In this document: in pieces, positions 8,344 to 16,089 of the stretch
How the letters are laid out: every line of letters begins with the position of its first letter
Position numbering within the stretch: the first letter of the stretch is position 1
NCBI GenBank assembly: GCA_963664065.1
Contig: OY760942.1
Coordinates: 1,178,001 to 1,242,000, forward strand
Origin: JABDJL01 sp963664065
Lineage (GTDB): Bacteria > Pseudomonadota > Gammaproteobacteria > Xanthomonadales > SZUA-36
Length of the DNA stretch: 64,000 bases
Direction of reading: 5' to 3'
The notes under the pieces: model-generated
Database searches by the model: none
Told to the model about the DNA's origin: nothing
The model's input: only the letters and a program-made list of their open reading frames with translations
Translations under genes and position numbers: made by a program

Positions 8344-9697
8344 GCCTCGGCAGTCAGGGAGACCGGTTTCACTTCGAATCAGGCTTTTGCTGCTGGCGGT
8401 TTTGGTACTCGCCATATCGCTTGGCCTGGTGGGTCTCGCACTGGATTCGGCCTATTCACGCAGCAGCGAAACGGATCTTCGCGACCAGATGGAGACCTGG
8501 GTCTACCTGGTCCTCGGTGCGACGGAAGTTACCGAAGGCGGAAATATCCGTGTCCAGGACGATATCGGTGATCCTCGCCTGAGCCAGCCCAGTTCGGGAA
8601 TCTACGTGCATGTGCACGGGGATGTTGAGGACTGGAGTTCACCTTCATCCCTGGGCGTGGACCTGCCCGAACTTCCAACCATCGCGCCCGGTGAAGACCT
8701 GTTCGTTACCACCAGTGATAATGATGGCTATTACACTTACCAGATCGGACTTGCCTGGGAACTGGACGATCAAACAATGCAGCCATTCACCGTCAGCGTG
8801 TTGGTCGAGGGTGACAAACTGGGCAAGCAAATCCGTTCATTCAGGAGGGGTTTACGGAAATCACTGGGTGGTGCAGGACTCATTCTTGCGATTGCACAAT
8901 TGCTTTTTTTTGCCCTTGGCATGAGGCCGTTACAGCGTGTGGCCCGGGATGTGGCCAGTATTGAATCCGGTGAAAGCCAAAAGCTGGAAGGTCCGTACCC
9001 CCTGGAGCTTGAGCCTTTGACACGGAATCTCGACCGCTTCATGCAGACTGAGAAAGCCAACCAGGCGCGCTACCGAATTGCCCTGGATTCGCTTGCCCAT
9101 AGCCTCAAGACCCCACTCGCTGTAATTTGTGCCGGCCTTGCAAAAGACAAAGATGCGGTGGCTATGAACGATGCGGTGGATGAAATGCAACATCTGATTA
9201 CCAGTCGTCTCGAACGCGCTGCAGCTTCCACGCGCCGGACGCTTTCAGCGCCTGTGCCGGTTGGTGCGCAGGCAGATCGCATCGTCGCTTCATTGCAAAA
9301 AGTCTATTCTCACAAATTGAAAACCATTGATGTCACCATACCACCTGATTTGGTTTTCTTTGGTGAGAAACGCGACCTGATGGAAATGATGGGGAACCTG
9401 CTGGATAACGCCTGCAAATATGGTGACGGTCATGTCAGGCTGTCAGCCGGGGCTATTGACGCTGGTGAAACGCGATCCGGTTTCTGGATGAAGGTTGAGA
9501 ATGACGGTAAGCCGGTTGAACCGGGGATGCGCGATCGACTGATGCAAAGAGGTGTACGTGGTGACGAGCGGGTTGAAGGCCATGGTCTCGGCCTGACCAT
9601 TGTCACGGAGTTGATGAGCGCATATGGTGGAGATATCGCAATAGACCAGAGTGAACTGGGCGGCGCCTGCTTTACAATCACTATTCCACCTGCCTGA
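8333..9697 (+). CDS. Sensor histidine kinase, PhoQ-like
   Basis: A 454-residue inner-membrane kinase. The first helix is at about residues 16-38, a periplasmic sensor domain spans about 40-170, and a second helix spans about 179-197. The dimerisation motif LAHSLKTPLAV (His256) is the one found in PhoQ. An HATPase_c domain follows with NLLDNACKYG and GHGLGLTIV. It phosphorylates the overlapping PhoP-like regulator. The sensor part contains an acidic stretch, as in divalent-cation-sensing PhoQ, but I cannot assign the ligand. The start lies inside the regulator gene, and the hydrophobic segment begins about 15 residues in, as expected. Confidence 0.92.
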   Translation: MPVKPRQSGRPVSLRIRLLLLAVLVLAISLGLVGLALDSAYSRSSETDLRDQMETWVYLVLGATEVTEGGNIRVQDDIGDPRLSQPSSGIYVHVHGDVEDWSSPSSLGVDLPELPTIAPGEDLFVTTSDNDGYYTYQIGLAWELDDQTMQPFTVSVLVEGDKLGKQIRSFRRGLRKSLGGAGLILAIAQLLFFALGMRPLQRVARDVASIESGESQKLEGPYPLELEPLTRNLDRFMQTEKANQARYRIALDSLAHSLKTPLAVICAGLAKDKDAVAMNDAVDEMQHLITSRLERAAASTRRTLSAPVPVGAQADRIVASLQKVYSHKLKTIDVTIPPDLVFFGEKRDLMEMMGNLLDNACKYGDGHVRLSAGAIDAGETRSGFWMKVENDGKPVEPGMRDRLMQRGVRGDERVEGHGLGLTIVTELMSAYGGDIAIDQSELGGACFTITIPPA

Positions 9698-9709
9698 ACC
9701 CGATACCAG

Positions 9710-10486
9710 ATGAACCAATTACTACAGATCATGAGACGACTCAGGGATCCCGAAGATGGTTGCCCGTGGGATGTAGAGCAGGATTTTGCCAGCATCGCGC
9801 CGTATACCATCGAAGAGGCATACGAGGTGGCAGACGCCATTGAACGGAATAACCTGGAAGATCTCAGGGATGAACTGGGTGATCTGCTGTTACAGGTAGT
9901 TTTCCACGCACAGATGGCCGATGAAGCCGGCGCGTTTGACTTCTCCAAAGTGGTCGAAGGGATCTGCGAAAAGCTGGTGCGCCGTCATCCCGGTGTGTTT
10001 ACCGAACAGGAAGTAACAACCGCGAAACAACAAGTCGAAACCTGGGACCAGGTCAAAGCTGAAGAGCGCAAGGACAAAGGAAAGGCCAGCCTGCTGGACG
10101 ATGTGCCGCGGGGTATGGCGGAGTTCCAACGCTCGGTCAAGCTGCAAAAACGGGCCGGTGATGCCGGTTTCGAATGGCCATCCCCCGAACCGGTGATGGA
10201 CAAAATTGAAGAAGAATTGGAAGAAATTCGTGTAGCGATGAAATCAGGTGTACAACAGGACATCAAGGATGAACTGGGTGATCTGTTATTCGTGGCAGCG
10301 AACCTGGCCCGTCAACTGGATATTGACCCGGCTGCCGCATTGCGGCATGCCAATAACAAGTTTGAGAACCGCTTCCGGGCCATGGAAGCACAAGCCGGTG
10401 GCCCGGATGCGCTGAAAAATTTGGATTTGGAGCAAATGGAAAACTTGTGGCAAAAAATCAAGGCTGAAACAGGAGTCACCGGGTGA
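9710..10486 (+). CDS. mazG: Nucleoside triphosphate pyrophosphohydrolase MazG
   Basis: A 258-residue cytoplasmic enzyme with two MazG domains. The first carries EEAYEVADAIE and ELGDLLLQVVFHAQ, and the second carries IEEELEEIRVA and ELGDLLFVAANLAR. Together they give the EExxE...ExxD magnesium sites. It hydrolyses NTPs and dNTPs to NMPs and PPi, which cleans up damaged nucleotides and affects ppGpp levels. Length and domain order match the E. coli protein. It starts 12 bases after the kinase gene, and its stop overlaps the GTG start of rmuC. Confidence 0.96.
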   Translation: MNQLLQIMRRLRDPEDGCPWDVEQDFASIAPYTIEEAYEVADAIERNNLEDLRDELGDLLLQVVFHAQMADEAGAFDFSKVVEGICEKLVRRHPGVFTEQEVTTAKQQVETWDQVKAEERKDKGKASLLDDVPRGMAEFQRSVKLQKRAGDAGFEWPSPEPVMDKIEEELEEIRVAMKSGVQQDIKDELGDLLFVAANLARQLDIDPAAALRHANNKFENRFRAMEAQAGGPDALKNLDLEQMENLWQKIKAETGVTG

Positions 10487-11829
10487 TTTCCGAATGGTTA
10501 AGCACGCTTGATCTGAACAGCCTGTTGCTGGGTCTTTTTGTAGGTTTGTTTTTTGCATTGCTGGCATATTTTGTTGCGCTGCGGCGCGGTGCCGGGCATG
10601 AGCAACAGAAGCTGCAGCCTGAAATTGACCGATTAGGACTTGAACTGAAAGGCCGAAACCTGGACTTCGCTGAAACTTCCCGGGACCTGGCCGTGCTTCA
10701 AACACGACTTGAAGAACAACAAAAGCACTTTGAGAAGGAGAAATCCTCACTGGAAGAGGCAGAGAAACGCCTAACCGAGTCCTTTGAACGCCTGGCCGGC
10801 AAGGTATTTGACGATCGCTCTCAACAGTTCAGCAAGCTCAGCGAAAAGCAGTTGGGCGGGATTTTGAAACCCCTGGTCAAAGACCTGAAGCAATTTCGAA
10901 GCAGCGTAGACCAGTCAAACAAAGAAGACATTCGCCAGCACGCTCAGCTTCAGGAACGATTGAAGCAACTGGAAGGCCTGAACCAGAAATTGAACGAGGA
11001 GGCAAGAAACCTGACCCGCGCCTTGACCCGCGACGTCAAAGCACAGGGCAACTGGGGCGAGCAGCAACTCGAGCGCCTGATGGAAATGACAGGCCTTAAA
11101 AAAGGTGAGAATTACCTCACTCAATTTTCAGCCAAGGGGAGGGATGGAGAACGGATTCAACCTGACCTGGTTTTGCTGCTGCCCGAAGGCCGCACAATCA
11201 TCATTGATTCCAAGGTGTCGTTGGTGGCCTGGACACGTTACCAGTCCGCGGCCGACGATACTGAACGCGAATCAATACTGGCCGAGCATGTCGCATCTTT
11301 GCGCAAACACATAGATGATTTAAGCGCCAAGAACTATCCCGATGCAGAAGGCTTGAATGCGCTCGATTTCGTGCTGATGTTCGTACCGATTGAATCAGCC
11401 TTGATCGCAGCCCTGCAGACAGACCCGACCTTGCCAGAGCACGCATTGAAGCACCGTATTGCGCTGTTATCGCCAGCAAATTTCCTGGCCACGGTCAGAA
11501 CGGTTGCCTCGATCTGGCAGATTCACAAACAAAACACGAATGCCAGGGAAATCGCGCAGCGAGCCGGACTTTTGTACGACAAATTTGTAGGCTTCACTGA
11601 CAACCTGCGCCAGCTTGGCGGACGCCTGGAACAGGCACGTAAAGCCTATGACGATGCATATTCACAGCTCACGACCGGCTCCGGAAACCTGGTTGGGCAA
11701 ACCGAGAAATTACGCACCCTGGGTGCCAAGCATGCCAAGCAGCTGGAAGCCGGCCTCGTTGAAAAAGCACAGGAAACTGATGATTTGGACGACTCGCACC
11801 TGAAGCTGGTTAAACCTGAAGACGAGTAA
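10483..11829 (+). CDS. rmuC: DNA recombination protein RmuC
   Basis: A 448-residue protein with an N-terminal membrane anchor (about residues 12-28), a long coiled coil (about 40-185) and a RmuC nuclease-like domain (QGNWGEQQLERLMEMTGL; FVLMFVPIESA). RmuC family members limit inversions at short repeats and are thought to process DNA. The GTG start overlaps the mazG stop in a GTGA arrangement, which supports co-translation. A short T-tract follows at about 11861-11867, with only a weak hairpin. Confidence 0.95.
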   Translation: MISEWLSTLDLNSLLLGLFVGLFFALLAYFVALRRGAGHEQQKLQPEIDRLGLELKGRNLDFAETSRDLAVLQTRLEEQQKHFEKEKSSLEEAEKRLTESFERLAGKVFDDRSQQFSKLSEKQLGGILKPLVKDLKQFRSSVDQSNKEDIRQHAQLQERLKQLEGLNQKLNEEARNLTRALTRDVKAQGNWGEQQLERLMEMTGLKKGENYLTQFSAKGRDGERIQPDLVLLLPEGRTIIIDSKVSLVAWTRYQSAADDTERESILAEHVASLRKHIDDLSAKNYPDAEGLNALDFVLMFVPIESALIAALQTDPTLPEHALKHRIALLSPANFLATVRTVASIWQIHKQNTNAREIAQRAGLLYDKFVGFTDNLRQLGGRLEQARKAYDDAYSQLTTGSGNLVGQTEKLRTLGAKHAKQLEAGLVEKAQETDDLDDSHLKLVKPEDE

Positions 11830-11969
11830 AGCGTTTACAGTTAATAACCGGGCCCAAGCCTTTTTTTACTCAATCTGCTTCGGAACATGGTTCTTCCAAA
11901 GATTCAACTACTGCAGACGTTCAATCCTGAGCAACTACTCAAATTCCAAATCCGGCCTATACTCAGAAT

Positions 11970-12437
11970 ATGTCCCGAACTGAACGCAAATCGCGTTGCA
12001 GGCTGTTCATGTTTTCAGTCATGTCTTTGGTGGTTCTGATGAACCCGATCAGAATGGAGTCACAGACCCAGGACGAAAATGAAACCTGTCCCTGTTTTAG
12101 CTATGAGGAAGTCGAGTCAATGTTCCTGAGAGGACAACAATTTGCTGCGAAAGGAGGCGAGAGTAACTGCCGTGCAGAGGATTACTCAGTTGAATGTAAT
12201 GCGGAAGTGGCCGTTTGGGACCAGGACTTCACACTGATCGCTAAAGCCCGCGTCCAGTGGTTTGACTTTGACCCCAGTCGTTGCGATTACATTGACACCA
12301 TCGGCAATCCTGGCGTTGAACGTAATATCAGGTGGCCACATCCGGCTCCGGAAGCTACAGTGAGGGCCTGCTTCGATATTATTTCCAGCGTGATTGCAAA
12401 GTCAGACACTTCCGGCATCTGCAATACATATCCATAA
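11970..12437 (+). CDS. Exported hypothetical cysteine-rich protein
   Basis: A 155-residue protein that I do not recognise. A basic N-terminus and a hydrophobic stretch (LFMFSVMSLVVLM) look like a signal peptide cleaved near residue 30. The mature part has about nine cysteines, including CPC, and probably forms disulphides in the periplasm. It is mostly beta/coil in appearance with no known motif. The gap back to rmuC (about 140 bases) contains only a T-tract. Neighbouring sequence downstream is decayed, so it may be a recent acquisition. Confidence 0.55.
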   Translation: MSRTERKSRCRLFMFSVMSLVVLMNPIRMESQTQDENETCPCFSYEEVESMFLRGQQFAAKGGESNCRAEDYSVECNAEVAVWDQDFTLIAKARVQWFDFDPSRCDYIDTIGNPGVERNIRWPHPAPEATVRACFDIISSVIAKSDTSGICNTYP

Positions 12438-12464
12438 GAATTGAAGTCCGGACGCCCTTTCACC

Positions 12465-12608
12465 CTATTTGGGCAAAGGCACTTTGAACTCGATGGCATC
12501 CAGTTGTGCGGGCGAGATGCCCATGCGCTGCAGAAGTGGCAGCCAGCCCGGGTCGTTGTGAATGTTGGCGAAGCGTTGCTCGACGGCGTTTGAGTTCGTT
12601 GAAAAGGG
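12465..12608 (-). pseudogene. C-terminal scrap of a TPR / adenylate-cyclase-like regulator
   Basis: The minus strand encodes about 47 open residues ending at a TAG (12465-12467). It reads RFANIHNDPGWLPLLQRMGI and then a short AAIEF-like ending with PLP. This matches the usual C-terminal end of CadC-type or adenylate-cyclase-type winged-helix/TPR proteins, where DPRW...LLERMG...AIEF is common. Nothing upstream continues it: an in-frame stop lies at 12609-12611, and the next sequence belongs to a plus-strand gene. I read it as the leftover tail of a deleted gene. Confidence 0.5.
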
Positions 12609-12711
12609 TCAAGGGCTGGCTTCTTGGTTTCCGCTATGCTATTTAAGCATAGGTGCTTCACCACCGAATGCCAAAAGAAACATGGAAGTCCTCCGGCTGT
12701 CCGGGATTTCA

Positions 12712-13384
12712 ATGATCATTACTAAAAATCAACGACTGCCGAAACCCGTTCTCCTGATCATCGCAAGCATCGGCTGGGTGATGGTGTTGTACCTGGCCTG
12801 GGAAGTGCTACAGGATTCCTGGGAGCGAACGAAGTTTTCGATGGCGGCACTGGCCGGAAAGATTCCTGAAATTAACCCTTTTGTTGACCGCTACACGGAC
12901 CATCCATGGCAAACACTGGCCCACACGATACCGGGCGTTGTATTTTCCATCCTGGGCCTATGCAGTTCATGTCACCTATTCGCGATAACTTCCGAATAGT
13001 GCATCGCATTTCTGGTCGCATTTTTTACCTTTTGGAATTTTATTGGGTGTCGCGGCACTGTTTATAGGCTTGAGTTTTCCGATTTGGGGAAAGGGCTGGA
13101 ATCAGGTAATCACGACTTTCTGGTCCGCATTCATGGTATTTGCCTTCGTCAAGGCATTCCTGCACATCCGCAAACGCCAGATCCCGGTGCACCGTGAGTG
13201 GATGATGCGCGGCTTTGCCATAGGATTGGGTGTTGCTTTGTTCCGAGTCATCCAGGGCGAGATTTTGCTGCCCATGGGCTACAGTTTCGATTACTCCTGG
13301 AATATCGTTGTGGCGATTTCATTCCCATTAACCTGGCTGGCGGCCGAGTTCTGGATCTGGGCCACCCGGCCCAAAAAATCATGA
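12712..13384 (+). pseudogene. DUF2306-type membrane protein, two frameshifts
   Basis: Three consecutive frames together spell one multi-helix membrane protein of about 220 residues. Frame one (from the ATG at 12712) holds the first helix and ends after FSILG near 12957. Frame two then reads MQFMSPIRDNFRIVHRISGR, the HR..GR motif. Frame three, from about 13036, reads LLGVAALFIGLSFPIWG and later VHREWMMRGFAIG, the second conserved His-Arg-Trp-Met motif. Restoring one C in GGCC(C)TATG and one G in TTGG(G)AATT makes a single open frame. Either the gene is dead or these are homopolymer sequencing errors. Function of the family is unknown. Confidence 0.72.
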
Positions 13385-14314
13385 TTAGCGGGCGTCCAAC
13401 CACCACTTCATCGTTGTAGTCACCAGTTCAGCGGCGTCCTGCTGTACGAAATGGCCAGCGCCTGGCACGGTGACGATGGTCAGGTCTTTATCAATCCAGT
13501 CCCAGGTGTTGTTGAGGCCGTCGGAATGCAGCGCAGTGTCATCGAGACCGTGAAACAGCAGCGTTGACACATTCAGCTGAGGCGCTGCGGGGCCTGGTTC
13601 AAACTCCGGATTCCAGATGTCGGGATAATTCTGCTTGTAATAGTTCAGCATGGCGGTGAAATCGGAGCGCTGGAACGCGGCGACGTATTTTTTACGTGCC
13701 GCATCATCGGTGACCCAACCGGACAGGGTATGCGCGTTCATTGGCATACCGAAAAAGACCTCAGGGTCATCCGGATGGCCCTCTCGAAACACCTTCGCGT
13801 AGTGACTTCCCCCGATCGCATCTTTGTTGGTTGACCAGGAGCGGGCAAGCCCGTTCGGGTGTGGCAGGTTCAGGATCACAAGCTTGTCGACCATTTGTGG
13901 AATGTGCATCGCGAAATTCGAGGCCACCATGCCACCCCAGTCGTGACCGACAATGACTGCCCTTTCCTCACCAAGATGACGAATGACCGCCGCCACGTCA
14001 GCAACCAGCAATCTCATGTCATAATTTTCAATGCCCTGGGGCTGATCACTCAGGTTGTAGCCGCGTTGGTCAATCGCAACCACCCGGTAGCTGTCCTTGA
14101 GACCCTCCATCTGGTGGCGCCAGGTGTACCAGAAATCGGGAAATCCGTGAATCATCACGACCAGCGGACCGTTGCCCGCTTCGACGTAATGGATTTTCAC
14201 GCCATCGCTGTCGGCGTAACCGTGTTTCAATTCGTCCATATCTTCAAAGGCCAGGCCTGTTTGTGAGAATGTTGCGACCATCAGGACCAAGGTCTTGCGG
14301 ATCAAATGGTTCAT
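13385..14314 (-). CDS. Exported alpha/beta hydrolase, epoxide-hydrolase-like
   Basis: A 309-residue protein starting at the ATG at 14314, which gives a good signal peptide (MNHLIRKTLVLMVATF). The hydrolase fold shows the oxyanion motif HGFPDFWYTW, the nucleophile elbow GHDWGG with Asp in place of Ser, an acid in HGLDDTAL, and the catalytic His in GAGHFVQ. An Asp nucleophile with HGFPD is typical of epoxide hydrolases and haloalkane dehalogenases. The substrate is unknown. It is the last gene of a minus-strand group, 8 bases after the sigma-like gene. Confidence 0.82.
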   Translation of the reverse strand: MNHLIRKTLVLMVATFSQTGLAFEDMDELKHGYADSDGVKIHYVEAGNGPLVVMIHGFPDFWYTWRHQMEGLKDSYRVVAIDQRGYNLSDQPQGIENYDMRLLVADVAAVIRHLGEERAVIVGHDWGGMVASNFAMHIPQMVDKLVILNLPHPNGLARSWSTNKDAIGGSHYAKVFREGHPDDPEVFFGMPMNAHTLSGWVTDDAARKKYVAAFQRSDFTAMLNYYKQNYPDIWNPEFEPGPAAPQLNVSTLLFHGLDDTALHSDGLNNTWDWIDKDLTIVTVPGAGHFVQQDAAELVTTTMKWWLDAR

Positions 14315-14322
14315 AGCTTTGC

Positions 14323-14703
14323 TCAACGAATGGTGCCAAGGAACAAATCACTGAGTTTTAAACTTGACTGGCGTACCAGCAGGTAAACCTTTACAGTGCC
14401 CTCGGGGCAGTCCAGGATCTCGGCAATTTCCCGCATTTTGAGTTCCAGCCAGTAATACTGATAGACCATCATACGTTGGGTTTGCGGAAGTTTTTGAATG
14501 GCTTGTTGAATACGAACCATTGTGTCGCGACCTTCAAGTGAGACCGGCGCAGTCAGCAAGGAATCAGGCAGCGATATTTCATTGATACTGTCCGCCTCGA
14601 CCAGTGCCTCATCAGACCACGGGTCTTTTACCCTGTTCTCTTCTTCTACAACGGCCGTGGCGGAGCGATAAGCATCCGTCAGCTGATTCAGCAGTATCGG
14701 CAT
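14323..14703 (-). CDS. Sigma-70 region-4 protein lacking region 2 (ECF-like)
   Basis: A 126-residue protein from the ATG at 14703. The C-terminal half is a sigma-70 region 4 helix-turn-helix (LPQTQRMMVYQYYWLELKMR, then EIAEILDCPEGTVKVYL). The N-terminal half is acidic and resembles the linker of ECF factors. The -10-binding region 2 is missing: a stop lies about 60 bases before the ATG, so it cannot be recovered by a longer start. Extension to a TTG at 14736 would add only 11 residues. It follows a DUF6249 gene, a pairing common in gammaproteobacterial ECF loci. It could be a truncated sigma factor or an anti-sigma-like decoy. Confidence 0.7.
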   Translation of the reverse strand: MPILLNQLTDAYRSATAVVEEENRVKDPWSDEALVEADSINEISLPDSLLTAPVSLEGRDTMVRIQQAIQKLPQTQRMMVYQYYWLELKMREIAEILDCPEGTVKVYLLVRQSSLKLSDLFLGTIR

Positions 14704-14766
14704 ACCGCCATTGATTTGAAGGCCCAATGTGGTCAATTCGGGGTGCTCATTCAGATTTTGCGTTTA

Positions 14767-15201
14767 TCAGGTCTTATTCCTTCGTGTCAGGAAATAGAAC
14801 AGGAGTAATCCCAGGCCGGTCATGAAGGGAATAAAACCAATGGTTACTATGTCTTGAAACCCCCGGTCACTGCTGAAATGAAAAGCAAGGGTCATACCGA
14901 TGCCGGCAAAGACAAGAATCAATCCTAGACATAATGAAACCAGCTGGAACCATTCTTTCCGCCGCTCATGAGCTTCAGCGCTGCTGATAACTGCGCCATT
15001 ATCATCCAGCATTGCAGAATCCCACTCCGGTAATGGCAAGCCCTTTCCCATCGCCATCATCCGCTCCTTTTGCAGTAATTCCTGTTTTGCCAGCTTGGCT
15101 TTTTGCCTCTGACTTTCACCCACGATGCCGATCAGGATGAAAATAAAAATGAAAGATACACCAAATATTGCCCAACCCATTCCACTATCGATCATGCCCA
15201 T
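14767..15201 (-). CDS. DUF6249-type inner-membrane protein
   Basis: A 144-residue protein with one helix at about residues 10-26, a basic cytoplasmic segment (QRQKAKLAKQELLQKERMM), the conserved GKGLPLPEWD-like centre, and two C-terminal helices. This is the pattern of DUF6249 proteins, which usually sit beside ECF sigma genes and may act as membrane-bound regulators. A good ribosome binding site (AAGGAA) precedes the ATG. It is the first gene of a DUF6249, sigma-like, hydrolase group. Function is unknown. Confidence 0.7.
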   Translation of the reverse strand: MGMIDSGMGWAIFGVSFIFIFILIGIVGESQRQKAKLAKQELLQKERMMAMGKGLPLPEWDSAMLDDNGAVISSAEAHERRKEWFQLVSLCLGLILVFAGIGMTLAFHFSSDRGFQDIVTIGFIPFMTGLGLLLFYFLTRRNKT

Positions 15202-15256
15202 GATTCCTTTTCACTAATTGATTGTTATTCTTTTGACGGAGGGCTTTGAATTACGG

Positions 15257-16084
15257 TTACAGTTGCCCCAGTGTGACACGCTCATGGCCAGGCAGATCAC
15301 GCAGGGTTTCGATTGCGGTAAACCCCCTTTGCGACAATATCTCCCGTACGTCCGGCGCCTGATCAGTGCCGTGTTCCAGCATCAGCCAGCCACCATCCCT
15401 CAGCTGGTTTGAAGCCTGTCCGGCGATGGTACGCAAAGCGCTTAGAGGATCGCTGCCGGGACTTAATGCTGGTCCCGGCTCAAAACGGCAATCACCCTGC
15501 TTCAGGTGCGGGTCGTCAGCTGCTACGTAGGGCGGGTTGCTGATCATCATGTCAAAGTGACCGGATAGCGGTTCGCACCAGCATCCCAGGTGAAAATGGA
15601 CCGCGGATATCTGCAAGTTCCTGGCGTTTTCTGTAGCCAGTGCAATGGCCGCTTCACTGACGTCGGTGGCGTGCACTTCACAGGACGGTCGTTCAGAAGC
15701 AATCGCCAGTGCAATGGCGCCGCTGCCGGTTCCAAGGTCGGCAACCCGCTGGGAATCAGCTTGGGGTATGCGTTGCAGCGCCGCTTCAACCAACAACTCG
15801 GTCTCATGTCGCGGTATCAGAACATCGGGTGTTACACGAAGGCTCAGTGACCAGAATCCCCGGCGGCCAGTGATATAGGCAATGGGCTCGCCGCGGGCTC
15901 TTCTCTGCACCAGTTTTTTGAAGGTCTGGCTGCGTCTGTTTGGAAGATTCAATTCAGGGTTGGCATACAAAAATGACCTGGGCGAGTCCAGTGCATGTGC
16001 CAGTAAAATCTCGGCCTCAAGTTGTGCGCCGGGATACGGCGCGAGCTTGAGGCTCGCAGTCTCTAGCAGTTTACGAAGATTCAC
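15257..16084 (-). CDS. prmC: Peptide chain release factor N5-glutamine methyltransferase PrmC
   Basis: A 275-residue SAM-dependent methyltransferase that methylates the Gln of the GGQ motif in release factors RF1 and RF2. The N-terminal helical domain contains ITGRRGFWSL. The SAM site is DLGTGSGAIALA (from residue 116), and the catalytic NPPYVA is at 183-188. Length is normal. The start is a GTG with AAGGCGG upstream, only 5 bases after the RND pump gene ends. In many bacteria prmC follows prfA, but it does not here. Confidence 0.94.
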   Translation of the reverse strand: MNLRKLLETASLKLAPYPGAQLEAEILLAHALDSPRSFLYANPELNLPNRRSQTFKKLVQRRARGEPIAYITGRRGFWSLSLRVTPDVLIPRHETELLVEAALQRIPQADSQRVADLGTGSGAIALAIASERPSCEVHATDVSEAAIALATENARNLQISAVHFHLGCWCEPLSGHFDMMISNPPYVAADDPHLKQGDCRFEPGPALSPGSDPLSALRTIAGQASNQLRDGGWLMLEHGTDQAPDVREILSQRGFTAIETLRDLPGHERVTLGQL

Positions 16085-16089
16085 CCGCG

